DNA from: JAQBFJ01 sp032123435
GTDB lineage: Bacteria; Verrucomicrobiota; Kiritimatiellia; UBA8416; JAQBFJ01
Assembly (NCBI GenBank): GCA_032123435.1
Contig: JAQBFJ010000086.1
Span: 1 to 20,399 of the forward strand
DNA length: 20,399 nucleotides
Reading direction: 5' to 3'
Positions within the stretch are counted from its first letter, which is position 1, and every line of letters starts with the position of its first letter. Shown piece by piece: positions 7,912 to 14,121 of this stretch. The notes beneath the pieces are model-generated. The model saw only the letters and a list, made by a program, of their open reading frames with translations, ran no database searches and was not told the origin of the DNA. The translations under genes were made by a program, and so were the position numbers.

Positions 7912-9768
7912 ATGGAAACAAAGGAATTCAGGGTTATATTTCAGCCGTCCGGACGCACTGTCTTTGTATTGCCGGAAACTTCCATGTTAGAAGCCGCTGG
8001 TCTTGCGGGTATTATTCTGCAGACACCATGCGGCGGGCAAGGCACTTGCGGTAAATGTCTAGTAAAAGTGATAAGCGGCAAGGTGATTTCAAAAAGTAAG
8101 AAAGACGATACGCTCAAGCAAGAAGCATTAGAGCAAGGGTATTGTCTTGCGTGTCAAACTTCAATTGCAGGGCCGGTTACCATTGAAATCCCGGAAGAAT
8201 CAACCTTTGAAAGCCAACAGCAGATACTCACGACTGATTCCGGGAAAACAAGCAGTTTAAAACCGGCAGTTTCGAAGAAGTATTTTCAGCTTCAACCACC
8301 CTCGAGCAAAGATCCACAATCTGATCTGGCGCGATTATCCGCCGTTCTTGAAGACATAGTCATATCATCCGATTTTACCGGAGTTCTGCCCGGCTTCATG
8401 CGATCTAATAATTGGAACGGAACGGCCGTAATTCACGGGAATGAACTGATAGCGCTGGAAGCAGGTGATACCTCAAACGCGCTTTACGGAGTAGCGTTCG
8501 ATATTGGAACAACAACAGTGGTTGGAACCATGTTTGACCTTCAAACAGCAAAAGAATTGGCTGTTGAGTCGAAAATAAATGCGCAAATAATTTATGGTGA
8601 CGACGTTATCTCGAGGATTCTCAAGATCAGGGAAAAAAGCGCATCCTTAAAACAGCTTCAAGAGTCCATTATCGGCACTGTAAATAATATTATTGGGGAG
8701 TTGGCTCGGAAAACGAACATATCGGTGGAAAATATTTATGAGACGGTTATTGTTGGCAATTCCACCATGCAACAGATTCTGTGCGGCTATGATCCGTCAG
8801 CGCTCGGTGAAATACCTTTCATCCAGGCATTTGACAGGGCGCAGACCATCTCGGCGGCCCGCCTGGGAATAAAGGTAAATACAAAAGCCCGGGTATATGT
8901 TTTTCCGCAACTGGGCGGATTCGTTGGAGGTGACACCACAGCTGGCATGCTCGCATCCTCTCTGGGTCAGCAGAAAAAGAACATCTTATTCATAGACATT
9001 GGCACGAATGGAGAGATTGTGCTGTCTTGCGGCAAAACACTGCTGGCAGCATCAACAGCGGCCGGACCGGCTTTTGAAGGTGCAAGGATAATGCAAGGTA
9101 TGCGAGCAACCAAAGGTGCGATAGAGAAGGTGATCATCTCGGATGATGTTATGCTGAATATTATAGGTAATACAAAACCTGCTGGTATTTGCGGTACCGC
9201 CCTGATTGATGCCGCGGCGGAATTGCTCCGAATCGGCATTCTTGACGTGACTGGCCGAATTTTGTCAAAAGATGAAGCGTCGTCTGATCTTCCCGACAAG
9301 GTATTGAAACGGCTGATGACAGACAAAGACAACAACACTTGCTTTGTACTTGCTGAGGCAGGAGAGACGGCATCAGGCAAGGCTATATCACTATGCCAAA
9401 AGGATATCAGAGAGCTTCAACTTGCCGTGGGCGCCATCCGGGCAGGCACAAACATCCTGCTTCGTCATGCAGGAATTGGTTCAAACGATCTGGATGAAGT
9501 TCTTCTCGCAGGCGCTTTTGGTAATTTTATTCGGCGAAATAATGCCAGGCGAATAGGATTACTGCCTCAAATCCCATGCAGTCGTATAAGCTTCATAGGT
9601 AATGCTGCTTCCCTTGGTGCCAAACTTGCTTTGATTTCCACTGATGAACGGCTATATGCTGAAGAACTGCGGAAGAAAACCAAACACGTCGATCTTTCGT
9701 CGGATATGGATTTTCAAATGGAATTTGCCGAATCAATGATATTCCCGGAAACCGAACTTTCGGCTTAA
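7912..9768 (+). CDS. RACE-type reductive activator of corrinoid methyltransferases (2Fe-2S plus ASKHA domain, DUF4445)
   Basis: The 618-residue protein has an N-terminal 2Fe-2S ferredoxin domain (about 5-95) with Cys40, Cys46 and Cys49 in a CX5CX2C arrangement and a fourth ligand in CLAC (Cys78/Cys81). A linker of about 90 residues follows, then a large ASKHA/actin-like ATPase domain: FDIGTTT at 196-202, FVGGDTTAG at 337-345, IDIGTNGE at 361-368 and AGAFGNFI near the C-terminus. This is the layout of RACE proteins, which use ATP to return oxidised Co(II) corrinoid proteins to Co(I) in methyltransferase systems. Length is normal. An in-frame stop lies shortly upstream of ATG 7912; no clear ribosome binding site. 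The UroD-like gene at 2371 is a plausible partner, but no corrinoid protein is in view. Before the IS3 insertion trxB would have been its downstream neighbour. Confidence 0.85.
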   Translation: METKEFRVIFQPSGRTVFVLPETSMLEAAGLAGIILQTPCGGQGTCGKCLVKVISGKVISKSKKDDTLKQEALEQGYCLACQTSIAGPVTIEIPEESTFESQQQILTTDSGKTSSLKPAVSKKYFQLQPPSSKDPQSDLARLSAVLEDIVISSDFTGVLPGFMRSNNWNGTAVIHGNELIALEAGDTSNALYGVAFDIGTTTVVGTMFDLQTAKELAVESKINAQIIYGDDVISRILKIREKSASLKQLQESIIGTVNNIIGELARKTNISVENIYETVIVGNSTMQQILCGYDPSALGEIPFIQAFDRAQTISAARLGIKVNTKARVYVFPQLGGFVGGDTTAGMLASSLGQQKKNILFIDIGTNGEIVLSCGKTLLAASTAAGPAFEGARIMQGMRATKGAIEKVIISDDVMLNIIGNTKPAGICGTALIDAAAELLRIGILDVTGRILSKDEASSDLPDKVLKRLMTDKDNNTCFVLAEAGETASGKAISLCQKDIRELQLAVGAIRAGTNILLRHAGIGSNDLDEVLLAGAFGNFIRRNNARRIGLLPQIPCSRISFIGNAASLGAKLALISTDERLYAEELRKKTKHVDLSSDMDFQMEFAESMIFPETELSA

Positions 9769-9829
9769 AGATAAATACAAAGAGAGTTTGACAGGATAAC
9801 AGGATTAGGGATGATGGGGAAGGATGGTC

Positions 9830-9865
9830 CAAGAAATCTGGATAAAAATATCCGCAGATTTCTTG
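9830..9865. terminator. Strong hairpin after the RACE gene, possible terminator
   Basis: CAAGAAATCTG (9830-9840) pairs perfectly with CAGATTTCTTG (9855-9865); GATA/TATC extends the stem across a 2-base bulge and leaves an AAAA loop. It lies about 60 bases after the RACE stop. There is no T-run behind it, so intrinsic termination is only one possibility; RNA stabilisation or an interspersed repeat are others. The upstream spacer has a repeated acaggat(t)a motif. Confidence 0.45.
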
Positions 9866-9933
9866 AACAGTGTCCTGATGGGGATCCGGCTCCGGTCGCA
9901 ATAGCGTGCTACGCCGGGACAAGAAGGAGATTC

Positions 9934-9952
9934 AATATCCAATAACCAAGTT
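9934..9952. repeat. 19-bp inverted repeat flanking the IS3 element, left copy
   Basis: aatatccaataaccaagtt here matches, in inverted orientation, 17 of 19 bases at 11526-11544. It lies outside the left IS end. Probably an interspersed spacer repeat into which, or near which, the element inserted. Confidence 0.45.
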
Positions 9953-9955
9953 CAA

Positions 9956-9983
9956 TGTCCCGTCCTGGTATAGGTTGACACCT
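9956..9983 (+). repeat. Left terminal inverted repeat of the IS3 element
   Basis: This 28-bp end matches the reverse complement of 11460-11488 over an outer block (TGTC, one mismatch, CGTCCTG) and an inner block (TTGACACCT), with a looser middle and a one-base length difference. Its inner edge forms one arm of the hairpin over the orfA ribosome binding site. Confidence 0.7.
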
Positions 9984-10003
9984 GCAATACGAAAGGCAGG
10001 TGT
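9978..10003 (+). promoter_or_regulatory. Hairpin masking the orfA ribosome binding site
   Basis: ACACCTGC (9978-9985) pairs perfectly with GCAGGTGT (9996-10003) across a 10-base loop. The right arm contains the AGGTG ribosome binding site two bases before the orfA ATG at 10006, and the left arm is the inner part of the IS end. A transcript entering from outside would fold this stem and hide the site, while one starting inside the left arm would not. Such protection from read-through expression is known for other insertion sequences; here it is inferred from pairing alone. Confidence 0.55.
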
Positions 10004-10005
10004 GA

Positions 10006-10371
10006 ATGCGGTCGGCAATACGGTATAGTGAGGCGTTCAAGTTGCAAGTACTGCGAGAACTTGAAGAAGGGCGATTCGAGACACGAGTCGCGGCGTACCG
10101 GGCATACGGGATACGAGGCCAGGGTACGATCGAGAGATGGGCTGTGAAGTATGGGAAGGACCATTTGGTAGGAAAGGTGGTGCGAGTGGAAACGGCAAAG
10201 GAAGTCAGCGAAATGAAGACATTACGTAAGCGTGTGAAGGATCTTGAGAAGGCCTTGGCGGATGCCCATCTAAAGGGCCGGTTCGACGAGGCATATCTGG
10301 GGATCGCCTGTCGATCGGCGGGCATTGAAGACGTAGAAGGCTTTAAAAAAAAACACGTTGGGAAGCTGTAA
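10006..10371 (+). CDS. IS3-family transposase OrfA (helix-turn-helix subunit)
   Basis: OrfA has 121 residues. RYSEAFKLQVLRELEEGR (about 6-23) and RAYGIRGQGTIERWAVKYG (about 32-50) form the helix-turn-helix that recognises the IS ends. Residues 60-95 (SEMKTLRKRVKDLEKALADA) form a leucine-zipper-like coiled coil used for multimerisation in this family. The start at 10006 is preceded by GGCAGGTGTGA, which lies in a hairpin. The reading frame passes through nine A residues at 10345-10353 and stops at 10369-10371. Slippage by -1 there continues into the orfB frame to give the OrfAB transposase. Confidence 0.9.
   Translation: MRSAIRYSEAFKLQVLRELEEGRFETRVAAYRAYGIRGQGTIERWAVKYGKDHLVGKVVRVETAKEVSEMKTLRKRVKDLEKALADAHLKGRFDEAYLGIACRSAGIEDVEGFKKKHVGKL
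10345..10353 (+). promoter_or_regulatory. A9 slippery site for programmed -1 frameshift
   Basis: OrfA reads TTT AAA AAA AAA CAC through this run. In the -1 frame a TAA sits at 10344-10346 and the frame is then open from 10347 through KTRWEAVNTVVEDGAKK into the orfB start and on to 11228. Slippage on the A-run therefore joins OrfA to OrfB as a single OrfAB protein, as in other IS3 members. AGAAGG just upstream (10336-10341 region) could act as a stimulatory Shine-Dalgarno-like site. Confidence 0.75.
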
Positions 10372-10439
10372 ATACTGTCGTAGAGGACGGCGCTAAGAAG
10401 GCCGGGTTCAATGTCAAAGAACTTTGTAATTACGTCGAT

Positions 10440-11228
10440 ATGAGCCGACAGAACTACTATGCCGCGCGGCGTTTGCGGCAACGACGAGAGATTGATGAAG
10501 CTATGATTGTGGAGTTGGTGAAGCAAGAACGACGCATGCAGCCGCGCCTAGGTGGGCGAAAGCTGCTGTACCTTTTGTGTCGGGATCTGGATGAGGCGAA
10601 CGTGAGCATTGGTCGCGACCGTTTCTTTGAGGTGTTGGCCGAAAACGACCTTCTGGTCAGGCCAAAGCGCGGACGACCGCACACCACGAACAGCCGACAC
10701 TCGTTGCCTGTGTTTCACAACCTGTTGGCGGGTAACCACTTTGAGTCGTCCAACGAAGCGTGGGTCAGCGACTTGACATACATTCGAACTGACGAAGGGT
10801 TTCTGTATGCAGCATTGATCACTGATGTGGTCTCGCGCAAGATTGTGGGTGCGCATATCGGCGACAGCCTTGAGGTCGAGGGTTGCCTGGCGGCCTTGGA
10901 TCATGCTTTGAGCGAATTGCCAGAGGGAAAACATCCAATCCATCACTCGGATCGAGGTTGCCAATACTGCTGTCATGCTTATGTTGAGCGGTTGCAGGAT
11001 CGGGGGTTGTCTATCAGCATGACCGAGATCATGCATTGCTACGAGAACGCCATGGCTGAACGGATCAACGGGATACTGAAGCAGGAGTACGAGATGGATC
11101 GTACGTTCCGGACGAAGGCTCAGGCCAAGAAGGCGTTTGAACAGGCTGTCTGGCTCTACAACCACCGCAGGCCGCATCTGAGTTTGGACTATCGGTTTCC
11201 TGCGGATGTCCATGTGGAGGCTGCATGA
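10440..11228 (+). CDS. IS3-family transposase OrfB (DDE integrase)
   Basis: From ATG 10440 OrfB has 262 residues, but the frame is open from 10347 and the functional product is expected to be OrfAB (10006-11228). It carries an rve-type catalytic core with Asp111 (WVSDLTY), Asp171 (HHSDRGCQY) and Glu207 (NAMAERINGILKQEY), spaced DD(35)E as expected for IS3. The HTH_21-like region with GGRKLLYLL (38-46) precedes the core, and the C-terminus has YNHRRPHLSLDYRFP, the usual family ending. All catalytic residues and both ends are present, so the element may still be active. Confidence 0.92.
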   Translation: MSRQNYYAARRLRQRREIDEAMIVELVKQERRMQPRLGGRKLLYLLCRDLDEANVSIGRDRFFEVLAENDLLVRPKRGRPHTTNSRHSLPVFHNLLAGNHFESSNEAWVSDLTYIRTDEGFLYAALITDVVSRKIVGAHIGDSLEVEGCLAALDHALSELPEGKHPIHHSDRGCQYCCHAYVERLQDRGLSISMTEIMHCYENAMAERINGILKQEYEMDRTFRTKAQAKKAFEQAVWLYNHRRPHLSLDYRFPADVHVEAA

Positions 11229-11239
11229 AGAATGTTTAT

Positions 11240-11420
11240 CAATGCCGTACCAGCGTCACGCTGCTCCGCCCTTGGCCCTTCGGGCCACCCCTTCGGGGCC
11301 GGGCTCCACAGCACGACGCTGGTACGCTGGCTGGTCCCAAGGCTGAGCACCACGCCCAGCAGAGCGTGGCCGCCCCGGCCTCGGCCCCCGGCTGGAGGCC
11401 TGGTCTCGCCTCTACTGATC
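11240..11420. repeat. G+C-rich foldable segment inside the IS3 element, after orfB
   Basis: This stretch is far richer in G+C than the flanks and full of dyads. GTACCAGCGTCACGCTG (11247-11263) pairs with CAGCACGACGCTGGTAC (11309-11325), with mismatches in the middle. Two small hairpins lie inside that pair: GGCCC-TTC-GGGCC (11274-11286) and CCCC-TTC-GGGG (11288-11298). A further CCACGCcCAGCaGaGCGTGG-type stem lies at about 11350-11369. No credible gene is present. It could terminate transposase transcription or be a passenger repeat. Confidence 0.55.
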
Positions 11421-11459
11421 GGCTCTGTTTCATGAAGATCATCTCTACTAACAACAAAA

Positions 11460-11488
11460 AGGTGTCAAACGGAAATCAGGACGTGACA
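11460..11488 (-). repeat. Right terminal inverted repeat of the IS3 element
   Basis: This 29-bp end ends GGACGTGACA on the plus strand. Read inward on the minus strand it begins TGTCACGTCCTG and closes with TTTGACACCT, pairing with the left repeat at 9956-9983. Confidence 0.7.
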
Positions 11489-11707
11489 GTTACAAATGGG
11501 AGGGACGGAGATCGCATGGTTTCCCAACTTGGAAATTGGATATTCCTTGCCGTGCCGGGACCGTAGCCAAAGGCAAAGACTTGTTGGATATTTAGTGTTG
11601 AAAAAGGGGAGAAAGATCATTTCGCTGTAAGTTATTGATAAAACGTTGATTAACCCCAAGATGGAACAGAATATTTGATAGAACTACTTAGAAATACAGG
11701 AGGTTAC
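11489..11707. other. Spacer upstream of trxB, separated from the RACE gene by the IS
   Basis: It contains one arm of the 19-bp flanking inverted repeat and a good trxB ribosome binding site (AGGAGGT, 11699-11705). No gene is evident. Together with 9769-9955 it was probably one spacer between RACE and trxB before the insertion. Confidence 0.5.
11526..11544. repeat. 19-bp inverted repeat flanking the IS3 element, right copy
   Basis: The reverse complement reads aatatccaatttccaagtt, matching 9934-9952 at 17 of 19 positions. It lies 38 bases outside the right IS end, between the element and trxB. Confidence 0.45.
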
Positions 11708-12622
11708 ATGGAAAAATTGGTTATCGCGGGATCCGGCCCAGCAGGAATGACAGCCGCCATTTACTCGGCAAGAGCGAATTTAGCACCACTCGTTCTTGAA
11801 GGACCGTCTCCCGGCGGTCAGCTGATTGTATCACATGAAGTGGAAAATTACCCCGGCTTTGAATCAATATCCGGCATGGATCTCATGGACAAATTCAAAA
11901 AACAGGCGGAACGTTTCGGCGCACGATTTAAAATGGCCAGTATAGACAAAGTTGAAAAATCAGGCGACACCTTCATTCTTCACACGCCCGAAGGAAACAT
12001 AGAAACCCAAACACTGATTATTGCCACCGGCGCTGAAGCAAGACGCCTGCCGATCCCTTCTGAAAAGAAATTTTACGGCCGCGGTGTTTCCGGCTGTGCC
12101 ACATGTGACGGCGCTTTTTACCGGAATCAGGAAGTTCTGGTTGTCGGCGGCGGCAATACAGCTATGCAGGATGCCGCTTTTCTCACCCGTTTTGCCGGCA
12201 AGGTAACGATAGTGCATCGCAGGGATTATTTCAGAGCTTCCCCCGTAGAAATCGACAGATCAAAAAAGAATCCGAAGATCGAATGGATGATCCCTTGGAC
12301 TGTTGTTGAGATTCTAGGCGACAAAACTGTTACCGGCGCCATTCTGCAGAACACTGAAACAAAAGAAACCCGTCAGTTAAAATGTGAAGGCATTTTTGTA
12401 GCTATCGGGCACGATCCCAAAACAGAGCCATTTGCCGGTTTGGTAAAAACAGATGAAGCCGGATTCATTCAGACCGAAAAAGGATCCACCCTCACCTCGA
12501 CGCCGGGCATATTCGCGTGTGGTGACGTATGCGACCCGGTATACAAACAGGCAGTTGTCGCGGCCGGTTTAGGCTGTATGGCATCACTTGATGTCGAAAA
12601 ATATCTCGGCATGCGCGAATAA
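11708..12622 (+). CDS. trxB: Thioredoxin reductase
   Basis: The start is set at ATG 11708 (304 residues) because AGGAGGT stands four bases upstream; the frame could extend to 11675 but without support. This flavoprotein passes electrons from NADPH through FAD to thioredoxin. The FAD site GSGPAG is at 8-13, the redox-active CATC pair at 130-133 (SGCATCDGAFY), the NADPH-binding GGGNTA at 147-152 with HRR at 170-172, and the C-terminal FAD motif CGDVCD near 275-280. Length and domain order are normal for low-molecular-weight TrxB. It stands alone after the IS, but RACE lies upstream on the same strand. A role as electron supplier to RACE would be speculative. Confidence 0.9.
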   Translation: MEKLVIAGSGPAGMTAAIYSARANLAPLVLEGPSPGGQLIVSHEVENYPGFESISGMDLMDKFKKQAERFGARFKMASIDKVEKSGDTFILHTPEGNIETQTLIIATGAEARRLPIPSEKKFYGRGVSGCATCDGAFYRNQEVLVVGGGNTAMQDAAFLTRFAGKVTIVHRRDYFRASPVEIDRSKKNPKIEWMIPWTVVEILGDKTVTGAILQNTETKETRQLKCEGIFVAIGHDPKTEPFAGLVKTDEAGFIQTEKGSTLTSTPGIFACGDVCDPVYKQAVVAAGLGCMASLDVEKYLGMRE

Positions 12623-12680
12623 AAAAGTTCAAGCCGGATTTTGCATGAACACACCCCGGCGTTATCACGCAATATACAGG

Positions 12681-12812
12681 TTAGACAACGTGCCTTTGAG
12701 TTGCAACTTTCATCACCATAAGCCAGATAGTAAATCCAGCAAGAATGATCCAAACTTCTGGTTCACGAGTTTGAAACTCGTCAAATTCTATTTCGAACGT
12801 CTGGGTTCTCAC
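12681..12812 (-). CDS. Possible 43-residue single-span membrane peptide
   Basis: From a GTG at 12812 a frame of 43 codons encodes a charged N-terminal half (EIEFDEFQTREPEV) followed by one hydrophobic segment (WIILAGFTIWLMVMKVA) and a short basic end. The topology fits a small membrane peptide downstream of hicB. No ribosome binding site is visible and a perfect 17-bp palindrome lies inside the frame, so it may be a chance frame over a regulatory or repeat sequence. Confidence 0.2.
   Translation of the reverse strand: MRTQTFEIEFDEFQTREPEVWIILAGFTIWLMVMKVATQRHVV
12765..12781. repeat. Perfect 17-bp palindrome
   Basis: ACGAGTTTGAAACTCGT is palindromic over eight bases on each side of a central G. 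It lies between the convergent trxB and hicB genes. It could be an operator, part of a bidirectional terminator, or a repeat; no T-run supports termination. Confidence 0.45.
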
Positions 12813-12813
12813 G

Positions 12814-12841
12814 CGCGGTTTACCGCGTCGCTGAGCAACGC
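12814..12841. repeat. Two adjacent dyads downstream of hicB
   Basis: CGCGGT-TT-ACCGCG (12814-12827) is a perfect 6-bp stem. The overlapping GCGTCGCTGAGCAACGC (12825-12841) is palindromic apart from one mismatched pair. Both lie 16-40 bases past the hicB stop and may shape the 3' end of the hicAB transcript. Confidence 0.4.
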
Positions 12842-12853
12842 TTTGTTGTGTGT

Positions 12854-12864
12854 TTATTATGCGT
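12854..12864. repeat. 11-bp direct repeat flanking hicAB, left copy
   Basis: ttattatgcgt occurs here, overlapping the hicB stop codon, and again at 13384-13394 upstream of hicA, in the same orientation. The toxin-antitoxin pair is thus bracketed by direct repeats 530 bases apart. Confidence 0.4.
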
Positions 12865-13069
12865 AGGCAAGTTTGCCATGAGGAGATGGTATTCCTCTGC
12901 CGATTTCTTGTGCCGTTTCGATCCACTCATCTATTATTTGCTCTGCATTCTGCAACGCTTCATAATACGTAGCACCATCGGCCATGCAGCCTGAGAGTTC
13001 CGGAACTTCCGCTATATAGGCAGAATTCTCTTCGCTCCAATATATAATGATTTCATATTTTGCATTCAT
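12857..13069 (-). CDS. hicB: HicB-family antitoxin (short form)
   Basis: The 70-residue protein has the HicB partial RNase-H-like fold: YEIIIYWSEENSAYIAEVPELSGCMADG (5-32) followed by the helix YYEALQNAEQIIDEWIETAQEIGRGIP. HicB binds and neutralises the HicA mRNA interferase. The ATG at 13069 overlaps the hicA stop by one base (TAATG), so the two are translationally coupled. Many HicB proteins carry an extra C-terminal DNA-binding domain; this one ends right after the core fold (PHGKLAYA), so it may not repress its own operon directly. Confidence 0.88.
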   Translation of the reverse strand: MNAKYEIIIYWSEENSAYIAEVPELSGCMADGATYYEALQNAEQIIDEWIETAQEIGRGIPSPHGKLAYA

Positions 13070-13326
13070 TATTCGTCCTCTAGCATAAGTTTGTACTTAA
13101 TAATAATATCGCGAACTTGAGCAACCTGATATGCCTTAGCTTTTGATCCTTTTGGTTGTAGGTTTATAATTTCATCAATACCGGTCATCCAATAAATATA
13201 ATGATCACCTTTGATTCTGAGAGAAAACCCAAGTTTTTTAAGGAGACCACATAAGTCACTGAAACCAATGTTTGAGTCACCCTTTCGCATGAGAACATGC
13301 TGATAAAGTTTTTCCTTCTTACCCAT
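13069..13326 (-). CDS. hicA: HicA-family toxin, mRNA interferase
   Basis: The 85-residue protein has the dsRBD-like HicA fold: FSDLCGLLKKLGFSLRIKGDHYIY (22-45) with the catalytic histidine at 42, then GIDEIINLQPKGSKAKAYQVAQVRDIIIKYKL (49-80), the characteristic NLQP...AKxYQVxQVR segment. HicA cleaves mRNA when freed from HicB. Length is normal and the key histidine is kept (G-D-H rather than G-S-H), so the toxin looks functional. It is the first gene of the pair. The ATG at 13326 lacks a clear ribosome binding site, which may keep expression low. Confidence 0.88.
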   Translation of the reverse strand: MGKKEKLYQHVLMRKGDSNIGFSDLCGLLKKLGFSLRIKGDHYIYWMTGIDEIINLQPKGSKAKAYQVAQVRDIIIKYKLMLEDE

Positions 13327-13383
13327 GTTATAAACTTATCATGTTAACTTGCGCATGTCTATTTATCTCTTTCACACAACATA

Positions 13384-13401
13384 TTATTATGCGTCACGCA
13401 T
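13384..13401. promoter_or_regulatory. Right copy of the hicAB direct repeat and ATGCG-TCA-CGCAT dyad upstream of hicA
   Basis: The 11-bp repeat ttattatgcgt (13384-13394) runs into the perfect inverted repeat ATGCG-TCA-CGCAT (13389-13401), about 60 bases upstream of the hicA start. A second, larger GCGTC...GACGC dyad overlaps it (13391-13411). Position and symmetry fit an operator for the toxin-antitoxin operon, but the short HicB lacks an obvious DNA-binding domain, so the regulator is unknown. Confidence 0.4.
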
Positions 13402-13583
13402 AGCGCGACGCTTTTCCTATATACCCACATACCTTGCTAAATATTTTAAAGGCAATCAATATCTTTCGTATATAAATTGCGACGCATAGCAAAGTTGAAA
13501 GGGAATGTGATATGCGTCAACAGGACAACAGGAAAGGCGGGGAGTTGCGCCACGGAACAAAGGGTTGTGGCTCGTTGGCTGTT

Positions 13584-13868
13584 TCATTCCGGTTCCTTCA
13601 GCATGCAGCACTTCTTGAACTTCAAACCACTTCCGCAGGGGCAGTAGTCGTTGCCGCTCACGGGCCGGACTCGCTCCGTCGGTGCGGGCATCGCACCTGA
13701 CCGGTTCATAAGTGTCCGCACGTCGGAGATGTCCTCCGGCTTGTCCGGTTCGATTCCGATAATGACCTGCCAGCCATGCGACTGACAAATCTGCATGATC
13801 TCGCCGGCACGTGCCTCTGTTTCGACATGTACGATCGCCGGCCGCTTCTTTGTTCCGAGCTTTGCCAT
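13584..13868 (-). CDS. Small SEC-C motif metal-binding protein (PBPRA1643-like)
   Basis: The 94-residue protein ends in NDYCPCGSGLKFKKCC (73-88), the SEC-C zinc-binding motif with cysteines 76, 78, 87 and 88. The preceding part (MAKLGTKKRPAIVHVETEARAGEI, then GWQVIIGIEPDKPEDISDV) matches a family of short SWIM/SEC-C proteins I know as PBPRA1643-like. Their function is unknown; in SecA the same motif binds zinc and contacts SecB and ribosomes. AGAGGAAG lies seven bases before ATG 13868, a good ribosome binding site. It is a lone gene between hicAB and the pseudouridine synthase. Confidence 0.82.
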   Translation of the reverse strand: MAKLGTKKRPAIVHVETEARAGEIMQICQSHGWQVIIGIEPDKPEDISDVRTLMNRSGAMPAPTERVRPVSGNDYCPCGSGLKFKKCCMLKEPE

Positions 13869-14033
13869 TTTCGATCTTCCTCTTTCTGCTAACCATTTAT
13901 TATTTTGACTTCTTCCCGTGACATTATGATATCAAATCGCAAAACACGGAATTATTTCACAGGGCCATTTCTATCCATTTACCTGATAATCTTATGGCTG
14001 AAACACCCGCGAAACAAGAAGAATTGATGGCAG

Positions 14034-14069
14034 ACAAGAAGTTCGGAACGCGGGCAACAGACTTCTTGT
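14034..14069. terminator. Inverted repeat between the SEC-C and RluA-type genes
   Basis: ACAAGAAGT (14034-14042) pairs perfectly with ACTTCTTGT (14061-14069) across 18 bases, followed by a T-rich stretch on the plus strand. No plus-strand gene ends here, so its role is unclear; it could sit in the leader of the pseudouridine synthase transcript. Confidence 0.25.
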
Positions 14070-14121
14070 TCTCTTTATTTTGTTATCGTCCATAAACATG
14101 TAACCAGTTATAACTACATCC

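Larger units (their letters stand above)
9956..11488 (+). mobile_element. IS3-family insertion sequence, 1533 bp, apparently complete
   Basis: The element carries orfA and orfB in the IS3 arrangement, with orfB in the -1 frame. Imperfect terminal inverted repeats lie at 9956-9983 and 11460-11488. Both begin TGTCnCGTCCTG and end GTTGACACCT or GTTTGACACCT when read inward, so the element starts TG and ends CA as IS3 members do. Flanking bases (TCAA on the left, GTTA on the right) are not an obvious target duplication, so either the ends are off by a few bases or the duplication has decayed. The element separates the RACE gene from trxB. An unusual G+C-rich, foldable segment of about 230 bp lies between orfB and the right end. 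Confidence 0.85.

Noticed and set aside
7638..7913. Minus-strand frame of 91 codons across the MITE-like element
   Set aside because: It reads through both a terminal repeat and the flank, has no binding site, and ends inside the left terminal repeat.
13456..13896. Minus-strand frame of 146 codons over the SEC-C gene
   Set aside because: It overlaps the SEC-C gene in another frame; only the SEC-C frame has a recognised motif and a good ribosome binding site.
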